Shown: in pieces, positions 51,008-61,922 of the stretch
Position numbering within the stretch: the stretch's first letter is position 1
Layout: each line of letters starts with the position of its first letter
DNA from: Bradyrhizobium iriomotense
GTDB lineage: Bacteria; Pseudomonadota; Alphaproteobacteria; Rhizobiales; Xanthobacteraceae
Direction of reading: 5' to 3'
DNA length: 64,000 nucleotides
NCBI RefSeq assembly: GCF_030160715.1
Contig: NZ_BSOW01000013.1
Coordinates: 124,001 to 188,000 of the forward strand
Program-made: the position numbers and the translations under genes
Notes under the pieces: model-generated
What the model was told of the DNA's origin: nothing
The model's database searches: none
Seen by the model: only the letters and a program-made list of their open reading frames with translations

Positions 51008-52237
51008 CTAGCCGCCGACGTCGGCGCTGATCACGTCGCCGAACAGCTCCCATTGCTCACCCTTGAAACGTTGCAGTTGGAGTGAGCTTATCGGGGCGAA
51101 ATCGGTGGGAGAGGTGTTGATCTTGATGCCGGGCAGCAGGACCTCGGTGCGGAAGTCCTTGAGGTTGGCCGCCTGCTTCATGACGTTTTCTCGCGTGAGA
51201 TCGTCTCCGCACTGCTTCAGCACCTGAACCAACGTCTGAGCTACGCCATAGCCGGTGACCGTATAGCTATCCATCTTGTCACCTTCGGGGAAGTACTTTG
51301 TCATGAACGCAAGGTACTCCTTCATGCCCGGATCGTTGTCCCACTGCTTGTCGGTGGTGTCCTTGAGGTATGCGGCGGAAACGATGTCTTGCGCGTTTTC
51401 AAAGCCCGCAGGCTTGAGCACGCTGCCCACGGAGGACGACACGTTGTTGAGGAAGTGCAGCGGCTTCCAGCCAATCTCGGCGTTCTTCTTGATCGCTTGA
51501 GCCGCAAATTTCGGCGTCGTGATGTTCATGAACACGTCGGCGCCGGTCGCCTTCAGCTTGACGATGTGGCTGTCGATCGTCGGCTCTGAGGTCTCATAGC
51601 TCTCCTCCGCGACGATCATGCTCGCGGCTTTCGCGCCGAGGCCGTCCTTCAGGCCCTTGAGATAGTCCTTGCCGTAGTCGTCGTTCTGGAACAGCACGGC
51701 GATCTTGGCCTCCGGCTTGTTCTTGAGCAGCCACTTCGCATAGATCTGCGTCTCGCTCTGGTAGTTGGGCTGCCAGCCCATGGTCCAGGGGAAGTTCTGC
51801 GGATCGTTCCACTTGGTGGCACCGGTGGCGACGAAGAGCTGCGGCACCTTCTTGGAGTTCATGTATTTCTGGATCGCCGAGTTCGGCGGCGTGCCGAGCG
51901 AGTTGAAGATGAACAGCACCTCATCGCTCTCGACCAGCTTGCGCGCCTGCTCCACCGTCTTCGGCGGCGAATAGGCGTCGTCATAGGAGATGAAGTTGAT
52001 CTTGCGGCCGTTGATGCCGCCCTCCTCGTTGATCTTCTTGAAATAGGCGGCCTCGGTGCGGCCGATGACGCCGTAGGCGGACGCCGGTCCGCTATAAGGC
52101 ATGATGTTGCCGACCTTGATCTCGGTGTCGGTGGCACCGGTGTCGTATTTCTTCTGGGCAGATGCAGTGGAGGTCGAGGCCGCGAAAAGCGCAAGCACGA
52201 TTGACGCGGCAGCAAGTTTGCCAGTGACAGCGGGCAT
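51008..52237 (-). CDS. Periplasmic binding protein, liv type, tandem copy 1
   Basis: 409 residues. Signal peptide MPAVTGKLAAASIVLALFAA..., mature start near QKKYDTGATDTEIKVGNIMP. Type I binding fold of the Leu/Ile/Val family. The segments PYSGPASAYGVIGRTEAAYF, KINFISYDDAYSPPKTVEQA and NPEMKEYL-like features recur in the two paralogues at 52537 and 53896. It is likely a receptor for the livMHFG permease with a different ligand range. In R. palustris the receptors beside pim genes bind fatty or dicarboxylic acids; this is by analogy. Confidence 0.9.
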   Translation of the reverse strand: MPAVTGKLAAASIVLALFAASTSTASAQKKYDTGATDTEIKVGNIMPYSGPASAYGVIGRTEAAYFKKINEEGGINGRKINFISYDDAYSPPKTVEQARKLVESDEVLFIFNSLGTPPNSAIQKYMNSKKVPQLFVATGATKWNDPQNFPWTMGWQPNYQSETQIYAKWLLKNKPEAKIAVLFQNDDYGKDYLKGLKDGLGAKAASMIVAEESYETSEPTIDSHIVKLKATGADVFMNITTPKFAAQAIKKNAEIGWKPLHFLNNVSSSVGSVLKPAGFENAQDIVSAAYLKDTTDKQWDNDPGMKEYLAFMTKYFPEGDKMDSYTVTGYGVAQTLVQVLKQCGDDLTRENVMKQAANLKDFRTEVLLPGIKINTSPTDFAPISSLQLQRFKGEQWELFGDVISADVGG

Positions 52238-52536
52238 TCCAGTCTCCCTATTTTCTTGGTGTCTGTGCGTCCTTTTCTTGTGTTCGGGTTTTCTGCTGAC
52301 GCGGCGGCAATTGAATACGATTTGTCACACGGCTTCAAGAAAAAGCCCCTGCGACGAAGTCACGGAGGCTGCTTCTTTAGTAGTCATCGGCGTCCGCTTG
52401 GCACGCCGCGAAATGACGCCTGGCGTGCCCGACCGTCCGGTTGCAGTTGCGAGGTGGAGGACGGGCTAACCAAACCGTGGTCGGTTGTGTCGTAGATCAC
52501 ACCCCATTTTTGGTTGCGCGTCTTCCGGCCGCCCGG
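52238..52536. other. Gap between binding-protein copies 1 and 2, with two hairpins
   Basis: About 299 bp. 52344-52370 is a terminator-like hairpin. 52400-52429 has arms GGCACGCC / GGCGTGCC. No gene was found. A promoter for copy 1 is expected near 52260-52320 but none was convincing. Confidence 0.5.
52344..52370 (-). terminator. Displaced terminator of binding-protein gene 52537
   Basis: On the minus strand AGCCTCCGTGAC pairs with GTCGCAGGGGCT (one mismatch, two wobbles) around a TTC loop, followed by TTTTTCTTG. It is a degenerate relative of the hairpin at 53830-53853 but lies 167 bp past the stop rather than about 40. Confidence 0.6.
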
Positions 52537-53763
52537 CTAGTGGCTCAGCTCGCTGGAGATGACGTCGCCGAACAGCTCCCACGACTTGCCCTTGAAGCGC
52601 ATCATCTGGAGCTGCGCGATCGGCGCGAAATTGTCCGGCGAGGTGTTGATCTTGATGCCGGGAAGCAGCGTATCCGGCGCGAAATCGTTCAACCCCGCCG
52701 CCTGCCTCATGACGTTCTCGCGCGTGAGATCGTCGCCGCACATCTGAAGAACCTGCACCATCGTCTGCGCCGCGCCGTAGCCGAACGCGACGGCGGCATC
52801 GAGTCTGTTCGCCTTCGGATCAAACTGTGCGAGGAAATTGTAGAACCTCTTCATCCCGTCGTCGGCGTTCCACTGCGGGTCGGAGCCGTCCTTGACGTAG
52901 GTCGCCGAGAGGATGCCCTGCGACACCTCGAAGCCGGCCGGCTCGATCACGCCGCCGACCGATGCCGAGACGTTGGAGATGATGTGCATCGGATGCCAGT
53001 TGATCTCGGCCGACTTCTTGATCGCCTGGGCCGCGAATTTCGGCGTGGTGATGCTGATGAAGACGTCGGCGCCCGAGGCCTTCAGCCTTACGACGCGCTC
53101 GTCGATCGCGGGCTCGGAGGTGTCGTAGCCGTCCTCGAGCACGATCATCGAGCCTTTCGGCCCGAGGCCGTCCTTCAGCCCCCGCAGATAGTCCTTGCCG
53201 AAATCGTCGTTCTGGTAGAGCACGGCGATCTTGGCTTCCGGCTTCTCCTTGACGATGTATTTGGCGTAGATGCGCGCTTCGCTGGCGTAGCTCGGCTGCC
53301 AGCCCATGGTCCACGGGTAGTTTTTCGGATCGTTCCATTTGGAGGCGCCGCTCGCCACGAACAATTGCGGCACCTTCTTCTCGTTCATGTACTTGCGGAT
53401 GGCGCCGTTGGTGGAGGTGCCGAGCGATCCGAAGATCAGGAGCACCTCATCGCTTTCGACGAGCTTGCGGGCCTGTTCGAGCGTCTTCGGCGGCGAGTAG
53501 GCGTCGTCGTAGGAGATGAACTTGATCTTGCGGCCGTTGATGCCGCCTTCCGCATTGATCTTGTCGAAATAGGCCGCTTCGGTCTTGCCGATCACGCCAT
53601 AGGCGGAGGCCGGACCGCTATAGGGCATGATGTTGCCGATCCTGATCTCGGTGTCGGAGGCGCCGGTGTCATATTTCTTTTGCGCCAGAGCGGTTCCGTT
53701 CGTTGCGGCGCACAAGACGAATACGGCGGACAGCGCCGCGAACTGAAGACGGACGGCAGTCAT
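52537..53763 (-). CDS. Periplasmic binding protein, liv type, tandem copy 2
   Basis: 408 residues. Signal peptide MTAVRLQFAALSAVFVLCAA..., mature start near QKKYDTGASDTEIRIGNIMP. Same family and near-identical segments as its neighbours (SGPASAYGVIGKTEAAYFDK, DDAYSPPKTLEQARKLVESD). The start at 53763 has GGGGGAG a few bases upstream. The region upstream ends in the terminator of copy 3, so this gene probably has its own promoter. Confidence 0.9.
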   Translation of the reverse strand: MTAVRLQFAALSAVFVLCAATNGTALAQKKYDTGASDTEIRIGNIMPYSGPASAYGVIGKTEAAYFDKINAEGGINGRKIKFISYDDAYSPPKTLEQARKLVESDEVLLIFGSLGTSTNGAIRKYMNEKKVPQLFVASGASKWNDPKNYPWTMGWQPSYASEARIYAKYIVKEKPEAKIAVLYQNDDFGKDYLRGLKDGLGPKGSMIVLEDGYDTSEPAIDERVVRLKASGADVFISITTPKFAAQAIKKSAEINWHPMHIISNVSASVGGVIEPAGFEVSQGILSATYVKDGSDPQWNADDGMKRFYNFLAQFDPKANRLDAAVAFGYGAAQTMVQVLQMCGDDLTRENVMRQAAGLNDFAPDTLLPGIKINTSPDNFAPIAQLQMMRFKGKSWELFGDVISSELSH

Positions 53764-53829
53764 TGCTCCCCCACCGTGGGTTGGATCGGCGTCGCATTGA
53801 ACAAGATTGGCGCCTGCCGTCAACAAAAA

Positions 53830-53853
53830 GCCCCCGCGATTTCGCGCGGAGGC
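53830..53853 (-). terminator. Terminator of binding-protein gene 53896
   Basis: GCC, CC and GCGA arms pair with TCGC, GG and GGC around TTT (one mismatch). On the minus strand it is followed by TTTTTGTTG. It lies 43 bp beyond the stop and should end the livGFHM-receptor transcript. Confidence 0.8.
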
Positions 53854-53895
53854 CCTTAGCCCATGGTTGCAGATCAAGCCCTGGGCGTCAGCTCA

Positions 53896-55125
53896 TTATT
53901 CCGGCGGGACGTCGCCGTTGATGATGTCGCCGAACAGTTCCCATTTGTCACCCTTGAAACGCTGCATCTGCAACTGGCTGATCGGGGCAAAGTCGGTCGC
54001 GCTGGTGTTGATCTTCACGCCGGGCAGCAGCGTGTCCGGAGCGAAGTCCTTCAGGCTCGCCGCCTGCTTCATGACGTTTGCGCGGGTGAGATCGTCGCCG
54101 CACATTTCCAGCACCTTCGCGAGCGTCTGCGCCGCGCCGTAGCCATAAACGACGTAGCTGTCGTTCTTGTCGGTGCCCGGCATGTACTTGTCGACGAACT
54201 CCGACCACTTCTTCATGCCGGGATCATCGTTCCACTGCGGGTCGCCGGCGTCCTTGCCATAGGTCGCCGACAACACGCCCTGCGAGTTTTCGAGTCCGGC
54301 CGGTTTCATCACGCCGCCGACCGAGCTCGAGACATTGGTGACGATCTGCAGGGGCTTCCAGGAAAGTTCCGCCGCCTTCTTGATGGCCTGGGCGGCGAAT
54401 TTCGGCGTTGCGTAGATCACGAACACGTCCGGATTGGCGGCCTTGATCTTGACGATGTGCCCGTCGATCGACGGTTCGGACACCTCATAGCTTTCCTCCA
54501 CGATGATCGCGGAAGCGGCCTTGGCGCCGAACCCGTCTTTGGTGCCCTTCAAATAATCCTTGCCGAAATCGTCGTTCTGGTAGAGCACCGCGACCTTGGC
54601 GTCGGGCTTCTCCTTCATCAGCCACTTGGCGTAAATCTGCGCTTCGCTCTGGTAGGACGGCTGCCAGCCGATGGTCCAGGGGAAGTTCTTCGGATCGTTC
54701 CACTTGGTGGCGCCGGTCGCGACGAAGAGCTGCGGAATCTTCTTGGCGTTCAGATATTTCTGGATCGCGCTGTTCGAGGGCGTGCCGAGCGGATTGAACA
54801 CGGCCAGCACCTCGTCGCTTTCGACGAGCTTGCGGACCTGCTCGACCGCCTTTGGCGGCGAATAGGCATCGTCATAGGTGACGAAGTTGATCTTGCGGCC
54901 GTTGATGCCGCCCTTCTCGTTGATCATCCTGAAATAGGCTTCTTCGGTCTTGCCGATGACGCCATAGGCGGAAGCCGGACCACTATACGGCATGATGTTG
55001 CCGATCTTGATCTCGGTGTCGGTCGCGCCGGTATCGTATTTCTTTTGGGCGAGTGCTGCGCCGGAGGTGATCGTTGCGACCGCCGTTACAACCGCGGCAG
55101 TTCCCAGTATTCTTCCAAACAGCAA
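53896..55125 (-). CDS. Periplasmic binding protein, liv type, tandem copy 3
   Basis: 409 residues. Signal peptide MLFGRILGTAAVVTAVATIT..., mature start near QKKYDTGATDTEIKIGNIMP. It is the paralogue closest to the permease genes, 21 bp after livM, and is therefore probably the cotranscribed primary receptor. It shares long segments with copies 1 and 2. Confidence 0.91.
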   Translation of the reverse strand: MLFGRILGTAAVVTAVATITSGAALAQKKYDTGATDTEIKIGNIMPYSGPASAYGVIGKTEEAYFRMINEKGGINGRKINFVTYDDAYSPPKAVEQVRKLVESDEVLAVFNPLGTPSNSAIQKYLNAKKIPQLFVATGATKWNDPKNFPWTIGWQPSYQSEAQIYAKWLMKEKPDAKVAVLYQNDDFGKDYLKGTKDGFGAKAASAIIVEESYEVSEPSIDGHIVKIKAANPDVFVIYATPKFAAQAIKKAAELSWKPLQIVTNVSSSVGGVMKPAGLENSQGVLSATYGKDAGDPQWNDDPGMKKWSEFVDKYMPGTDKNDSYVVYGYGAAQTLAKVLEMCGDDLTRANVMKQAASLKDFAPDTLLPGVKINTSATDFAPISQLQMQRFKGDKWELFGDIINGDVPPE

Positions 55126-55146
55126 TTCAGTCTCCTTTTGAGCGTT

Positions 55147-56166
55147 TCAGTTCTTCTTGAATTTGCCAATCAACTGTTGGCTGACGATCGCGACCTGCCT
55201 TGCGCCGTGCGGCACGAGGTAGATGACGAGGAACAGCAGCACGCCGAATACCGCGCCCGAGAGACCCTTGGAGATGCCCTCCGCGATGTTCGGCACGAAA
55301 ATGATGAAGGCAGCGCCGACGAACGAGCCGGGCAGCCAGCCGACGCCGCCGACGACCATGCCGAGGAACAGCGAGATCGCGAGCGTGATGTTGTAGCTGT
55401 CGGGCGCGACGAACTGCACGGCGATCGCGCTGAGGCCGCCGGCGACGCCGGTGATGCCGGCGGAGACGCCGAAGGCCAGCGTCTTGTACAAGGCGACGTT
55501 GACGCCCATCGACGAGGCCGCGATCTCGTTGTCGCGGATCGCCATGAAGGCGCGGCCCGAGCGGGAGCGCAACAGGTTCACCGAAAAGATGTAGATCGCG
55601 AGCACGACGACGAGCGTGAAGTAGTAGAGCCACATGTCCTGGCCCATCGGCAGGCCGAACGGGGCGTCCGGCTTGGTGACGACGAGGCCCTGCACGCCGC
55701 CGGTCCAGTGTTCGAGGAAGTTCAGCTTCAGGAGCTGCGGCATGGCGGTCGCGAGCGCGAAGGTCGCCAGCGCCAGATAGACGCCGGAGAGCCGCAGCGC
55801 CGGCTGGCCGAACAGGAAGCCGAAGCCGAAGCAGATCACGCCTGCAACCGGCAGCGTGAGCGCATAGTTGATGTTGAACTGCTCCATCAGCACCGCTGTG
55901 ATGTAGGCGCCGACGGCATAGAACGCGCTCTGGCCGAGCGAGAACTGGCCCGAGCCGCCGGTCAGGATGTTCAGCGCCAGCACTGCGAGCCCGTAGATCA
56001 GGAGCATCGTCAACTGGAAGATGATGAAGTTCTTGGCAAACAGCGGGACGATCAGGAGCGCTGCGAGCACCACCAGCGAGGTGGTCGTGCCCAGCGTCAT
56101 GGCTCGCTTCGGAACGGCTTCGACGGCCTGGTGGCCTTCCGCGACGACTTCTTCTGCTGCGCTCAT
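55147..56166 (-). CDS. livM: ABC transporter permease, LivM type
   Basis: 339 residues, about ten helices. LNILTGGSGQFSLGQSAFYAVGAY and SRSGRAFMAIRDNEIAASSMG are the typical LivM segments, the latter being the ATPase-coupling loop. The start at 56166 (MSAAEEVV) follows the livH stop by 2 bp. With livH, livF and livG it forms a complete transporter fed by three receptors. Confidence 0.93.
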   Translation of the reverse strand: MSAAEEVVAEGHQAVEAVPKRAMTLGTTTSLVVLAALLIVPLFAKNFIIFQLTMLLIYGLAVLALNILTGGSGQFSLGQSAFYAVGAYITAVLMEQFNINYALTLPVAGVICFGFGFLFGQPALRLSGVYLALATFALATAMPQLLKLNFLEHWTGGVQGLVVTKPDAPFGLPMGQDMWLYYFTLVVVLAIYIFSVNLLRSRSGRAFMAIRDNEIAASSMGVNVALYKTLAFGVSAGITGVAGGLSAIAVQFVAPDSYNITLAISLFLGMVVGGVGWLPGSFVGAAFIIFVPNIAEGISKGLSGAVFGVLLFLVIYLVPHGARQVAIVSQQLIGKFKKN

Positions 56167-56168
56167 GA

Positions 56169-57047
56169 TCAAACTCGCTTGACGATGTGCCGGCCGAACA
56201 GACCAGCGGGTTTGACGACCAGGACGGAGATGATCAGCGCGAGCGCGATCGGAAGTTTCAGCTCATTGCCGACGCCGGGGATGTAGGTGCCGGCGAGGTT
56301 CTCGAAGATGCCGACCAGGAAGCCGCCGACCACCGCGCCGAACGGGCTCGACAGGCCTCCGAGCACGGCCGCGGCAAAGCCGTAGATCAGGACGCCGCCC
56401 ATCATGTTGGGCTCGAGGAACACGACTGGCGCGATCAGCATGCCGGCGATCGAGCCGATCGCCGCCGCCATGCCCCAGCCGAGTGCGATCATCCAGCTCG
56501 TGTTGATGCCGACCAGCCGCGCCGATTCAGGCAGCGAGGCCGCCGCCCGCATCGCAAGGCCGATCCGCGTGTACTGGAAGAAGAAAAACAGACCGATCAG
56601 CAGCAGCAGGGTGACGCCGATCATGCCGGCCTGGTGGGTCGAGATGAGCTGGCTGCCGAGGAACGGCGAGGAGCCGAACGGGGTGGGGTATTGCTTGATG
56701 GTGAAGTCCCAGATCAGTCCGGCGGAGGAGTTGATGATCGCAAACAGCGCGATGAAGCCGGCGACGTTGGTCAGGATCGGTGCCTTGGCGAGCGGCTTGA
56801 ACAGGATGCGTTCGATCGCGATGCCGCCGACGAAGGAGAGCGCCAGCGTAATCACGAAGGCCCCCCAATAGGGCACGCCCCATTGCATCAATTGCCAGGA
56901 GATGAAGGTCGAGAACATCGCCATCTCGCCCTGCGCGAAGTTGAGATGGTCGATCGCCTGGTAGATCATGACCACCGCGAGCGCCATGCAGGCATAGATC
57001 GCGCCGGTGGCAATGCCGGCCAGGACCTGGTTGGTGAACAGCTCCAT
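56169..57047 (-). CDS. livH: ABC transporter permease, LivH type
   Basis: 292 residues, eight helices. FTNQVLAGIATGAIYACMAL and LNFAQGEMAMFSTFISWQL are typical. The start at 57047 has GGGAG about 10 bases upstream; the preceding frame overlaps livF and is not used. Located between livF and livM. Confidence 0.93.
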   Translation of the reverse strand: MELFTNQVLAGIATGAIYACMALAVVMIYQAIDHLNFAQGEMAMFSTFISWQLMQWGVPYWGAFVITLALSFVGGIAIERILFKPLAKAPILTNVAGFIALFAIINSSAGLIWDFTIKQYPTPFGSSPFLGSQLISTHQAGMIGVTLLLLIGLFFFFQYTRIGLAMRAAASLPESARLVGINTSWMIALGWGMAAAIGSIAGMLIAPVVFLEPNMMGGVLIYGFAAAVLGGLSSPFGAVVGGFLVGIFENLAGTYIPGVGNELKLPIALALIISVLVVKPAGLFGRHIVKRV

Positions 57048-57060
57048 CGTCCCGGCTCCC

Positions 57061-57770
57061 TCAGTAACCCAGATAGGATTTGCGGATTTCTTCGTTGTTC
57101 GCGATGTCCTTGGCATTGCCCGACATCACGATGCGGCCGGTCTCGATCACATAGGCCTGGTCGGCGAGCTCGAGCGCGAGCTGCGCGTTCTGCTCGACCA
57201 CCAGGATCGTGACCTTGTCCTCGCGGTTGATCTTGCCGAGGATCTTGAAGAGGTCGCGCACCACGAGGGGCGCAAGTCCGAAGGACGGCTCGTCCAGCAG
57301 CATCAGGCGGGGCCTCAGCATCAGCGCGCGGGCAACTGCGAGCATCTGCTGCTCGCCGCCCGACAGCGTGCCGGCCTGCTGGGTATGCCGCTGCTTCAGC
57401 ACCGGGAAATGCGCATACATGCGCTCGATGTCGGAGACGATGCCGCCATTGTCCTTGCGGGTGATGGCCCCGAGCTGAAGATTTTCCTCCACCGTCATGT
57501 TGGTGAAGGTGCCGCGGCCCTGCGGCACATGCGCGATGCCGAAGCGCACGATGTTCTCGGTCGAGCGGGTGCCGAGCGGCTTGCCGTCGAACTCGATCGC
57601 GCCGGTGGATCGCACCATGTTGCAGATCGCGCGCAGGGTGGTGGTCTTGCCGGCGCCGTTGGCCCCGAGCAGCGTCGTCAGCGAGCCCTCGTTGAGCGAA
57701 AAGGACAGGCCGTGAAGGGCCTGCACCTGGCCGTAATAGGCGCGCAGGTCCTTGACGTTGAGCAGCATCG

Positions 57771-57774
<4 letters not shown>
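57061..57774 (-). CDS. livF: ABC transporter ATPase, LivF type
   Basis: 237 residues. Walker A GANGAGKTTTLR, signature LSGGEQQMLAVARAL and Walker B LMLLDEPSFGLAP. The start at 57774 overlaps the livG stop by ATGA. It lies second in the operon iclR-livG-livF-livH-livM-receptor. Confidence 0.93.
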
Positions 57775-58568
<794 letters not shown>

Positions 58569-58634
58569 CTCGTCTCGCCCATACCGTTGAGTGGGCCGGA
58601 GGGCGACGCGAAGCGCCCTCTGCAACGACAATGG

Positions 58635-59501
58635 CTATCTGATCCCCTCGGCCACACGTGCAACTTTTCCTCCTGATTTCAGCTTCTTGCCGGCTTCTTT
58701 TTTAAATTGCGGCGCCATTCCGCCGAGCGTCGCTTCGATGTTCCTTACCATCGCCAAGAGACGTGGTCCAATGTCGGTAATCAAACGCTCTTCCGTGAAG
58801 CGGAATGCGGGCGCGCCGCAATTGAAAGCGTAGGGACCGGTTCCGTCGTTCAACCTGAGTGCGACGCCCGCAGCGCCGATGTCGTCGTGCCAGTCGCCGA
58901 CCGAAATCGCGAAACCGTATTTCGCGACGGTTTCGCCGGAACGCTCGAGCCCGTCGCGCAATTTCGGCCAGCGGCTGCCGTAATGTTCGCGCAGGTCGCG
59001 CAGGAGCGAACTGCGTTCCTCTTCCTCGAGCGCCCAGAAATAGGCGCGACCCATGGCGCTGGTTGCAATCGGCACGCGGGAGCCGACATCAAGTTGAACG
59101 CCGACTGTCTCGCTGCCCCGGCTCTGCCCGAAATAGATCATGCTCTGGCGGTCGCGACCGCCGACCGCAACCGCGCCCCCCGTGGCGCGCATCACTTCCT
59201 CGCGAAACGGCTCGGACAGATGTCGAATGCCGAGATTGGCCAGCGCCGTGTAGCCGAGCGCCATCGCGGCCGGGGTGAGCTGGTACTTTTCGAAGCGGGG
59301 AACCGGTGTAAGATAACCGAGCTTCGTCAACGTATAGGTCAGCCGCGAGACGGTTGGCTTGGGCAAATTCGTGCGGGCCGCAATCTCCTGATTGCCGAGA
59401 AGTCCGTCGTTGGGTTGGAATGCGCGCAATACATCGAGCCCGCGGGAAAGCGCGACGACGAAGTTCCGATCGGTCGCTGGTTTCTTTCCTGTACGCTTCA
59501 T
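58635..59501 (-). CDS. IclR-family transcriptional regulator
   Basis: 288 residues. The N-terminal winged helix (ALSRGLDVLRAFQPNDGLLG, ARTNLPKPTVSRLTYTLTKL) is followed by an IclR effector domain (GSRVPIATSAMGRAYFWAL). The start at 59501 (MKRTGKKPA) gives the normal length. It is divergent from the pimF-like gene across a perfect 19-bp palindrome and upstream of the liv genes, so it probably controls both uptake and degradation. The ligand is likely an acyl-CoA or dicarboxylate, by inference. Confidence 0.92.
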   Translation of the reverse strand: MKRTGKKPATDRNFVVALSRGLDVLRAFQPNDGLLGNQEIAARTNLPKPTVSRLTYTLTKLGYLTPVPRFEKYQLTPAAMALGYTALANLGIRHLSEPFREEVMRATGGAVAVGGRDRQSMIYFGQSRGSETVGVQLDVGSRVPIATSAMGRAYFWALEEEERSSLLRDLREHYGSRWPKLRDGLERSGETVAKYGFAISVGDWHDDIGAAGVALRLNDGTGPYAFNCGAPAFRFTEERLITDIGPRLLAMVRNIEATLGGMAPQFKKEAGKKLKSGGKVARVAEGIR

Positions 59502-59528
59502 CCCTGATCTGCTTCTTGCGCGGAGTCG

Positions 59529-59557
59529 TTGACAAGCCACGTGCTTCAAAATAACCC
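59529..59557 (+). promoter_or_regulatory. Possible promoter of the pimF-like operon
   Basis: TTGACA (59529-59534) is a consensus -35 box. TAACCC, 17 bp downstream, is a poor -10. The IclR palindrome begins 12 bp further on, over the expected start site. Confidence 0.45.
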
Positions 59558-59568
59558 TGCCGTCAAGA

Positions 59569-59587
59569 TGCGGAATTAAATTCCGCA
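59569..59587. promoter_or_regulatory. IclR operator candidate, perfect palindrome
   Basis: TGCGGAATTAAATTCCGCA has exact 9-bp arms around a single A. It is the strongest short palindrome in this divergent region, 46 bp before the pimF-like start and 68 bp before the IclR start. IclR proteins bind such sites. Confidence 0.75.
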
Positions 59588-59632
59588 CTGCGAAATGGAA
59601 ACAAAAGTAAATCCCAAAGTGGAGGGTATGCC

Positions 59633-61729
<2,097 letters not shown>

Positions 61730-61752
61730 TGGCCGCTGGCACGCTCTCTCCG

Positions 61753-61860
61753 TTCCCTCCCCCCTTGTGGGGGAGGGGCAGGGAGGGGGGTAGCCCCAGA
61801 CGACGCCGGCGTTCGTGGCACCTCCTTCCCCAACCCTTCCCCACAAGGGGGAAGGGAGCC
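61753..61860. repeat. Intergenic palindromic repeat, family F
   Basis: CCTCCCCCCTTGTGGGGGAG with a partner CCTTCCCCACAAGGGGGAAG on the right. It separates the pimF-like and ligase genes within an otherwise continuous operon. Confidence 0.75.
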
Positions 61861-61922
61861 CGTCTGCTCGTGCTCACCTTACGCCAATCTGTTGCGACCG
61901 CTTTGCAGAGTATCGACCGTCT

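Noticed and set aside
53863..56286. 807-residue plus-strand open frame opposite the receptor and livM genes
   Set aside because: Composition is that of antisense GC-rich DNA, while the opposite strand encodes well-conserved transporter proteins with signal peptides and motifs.
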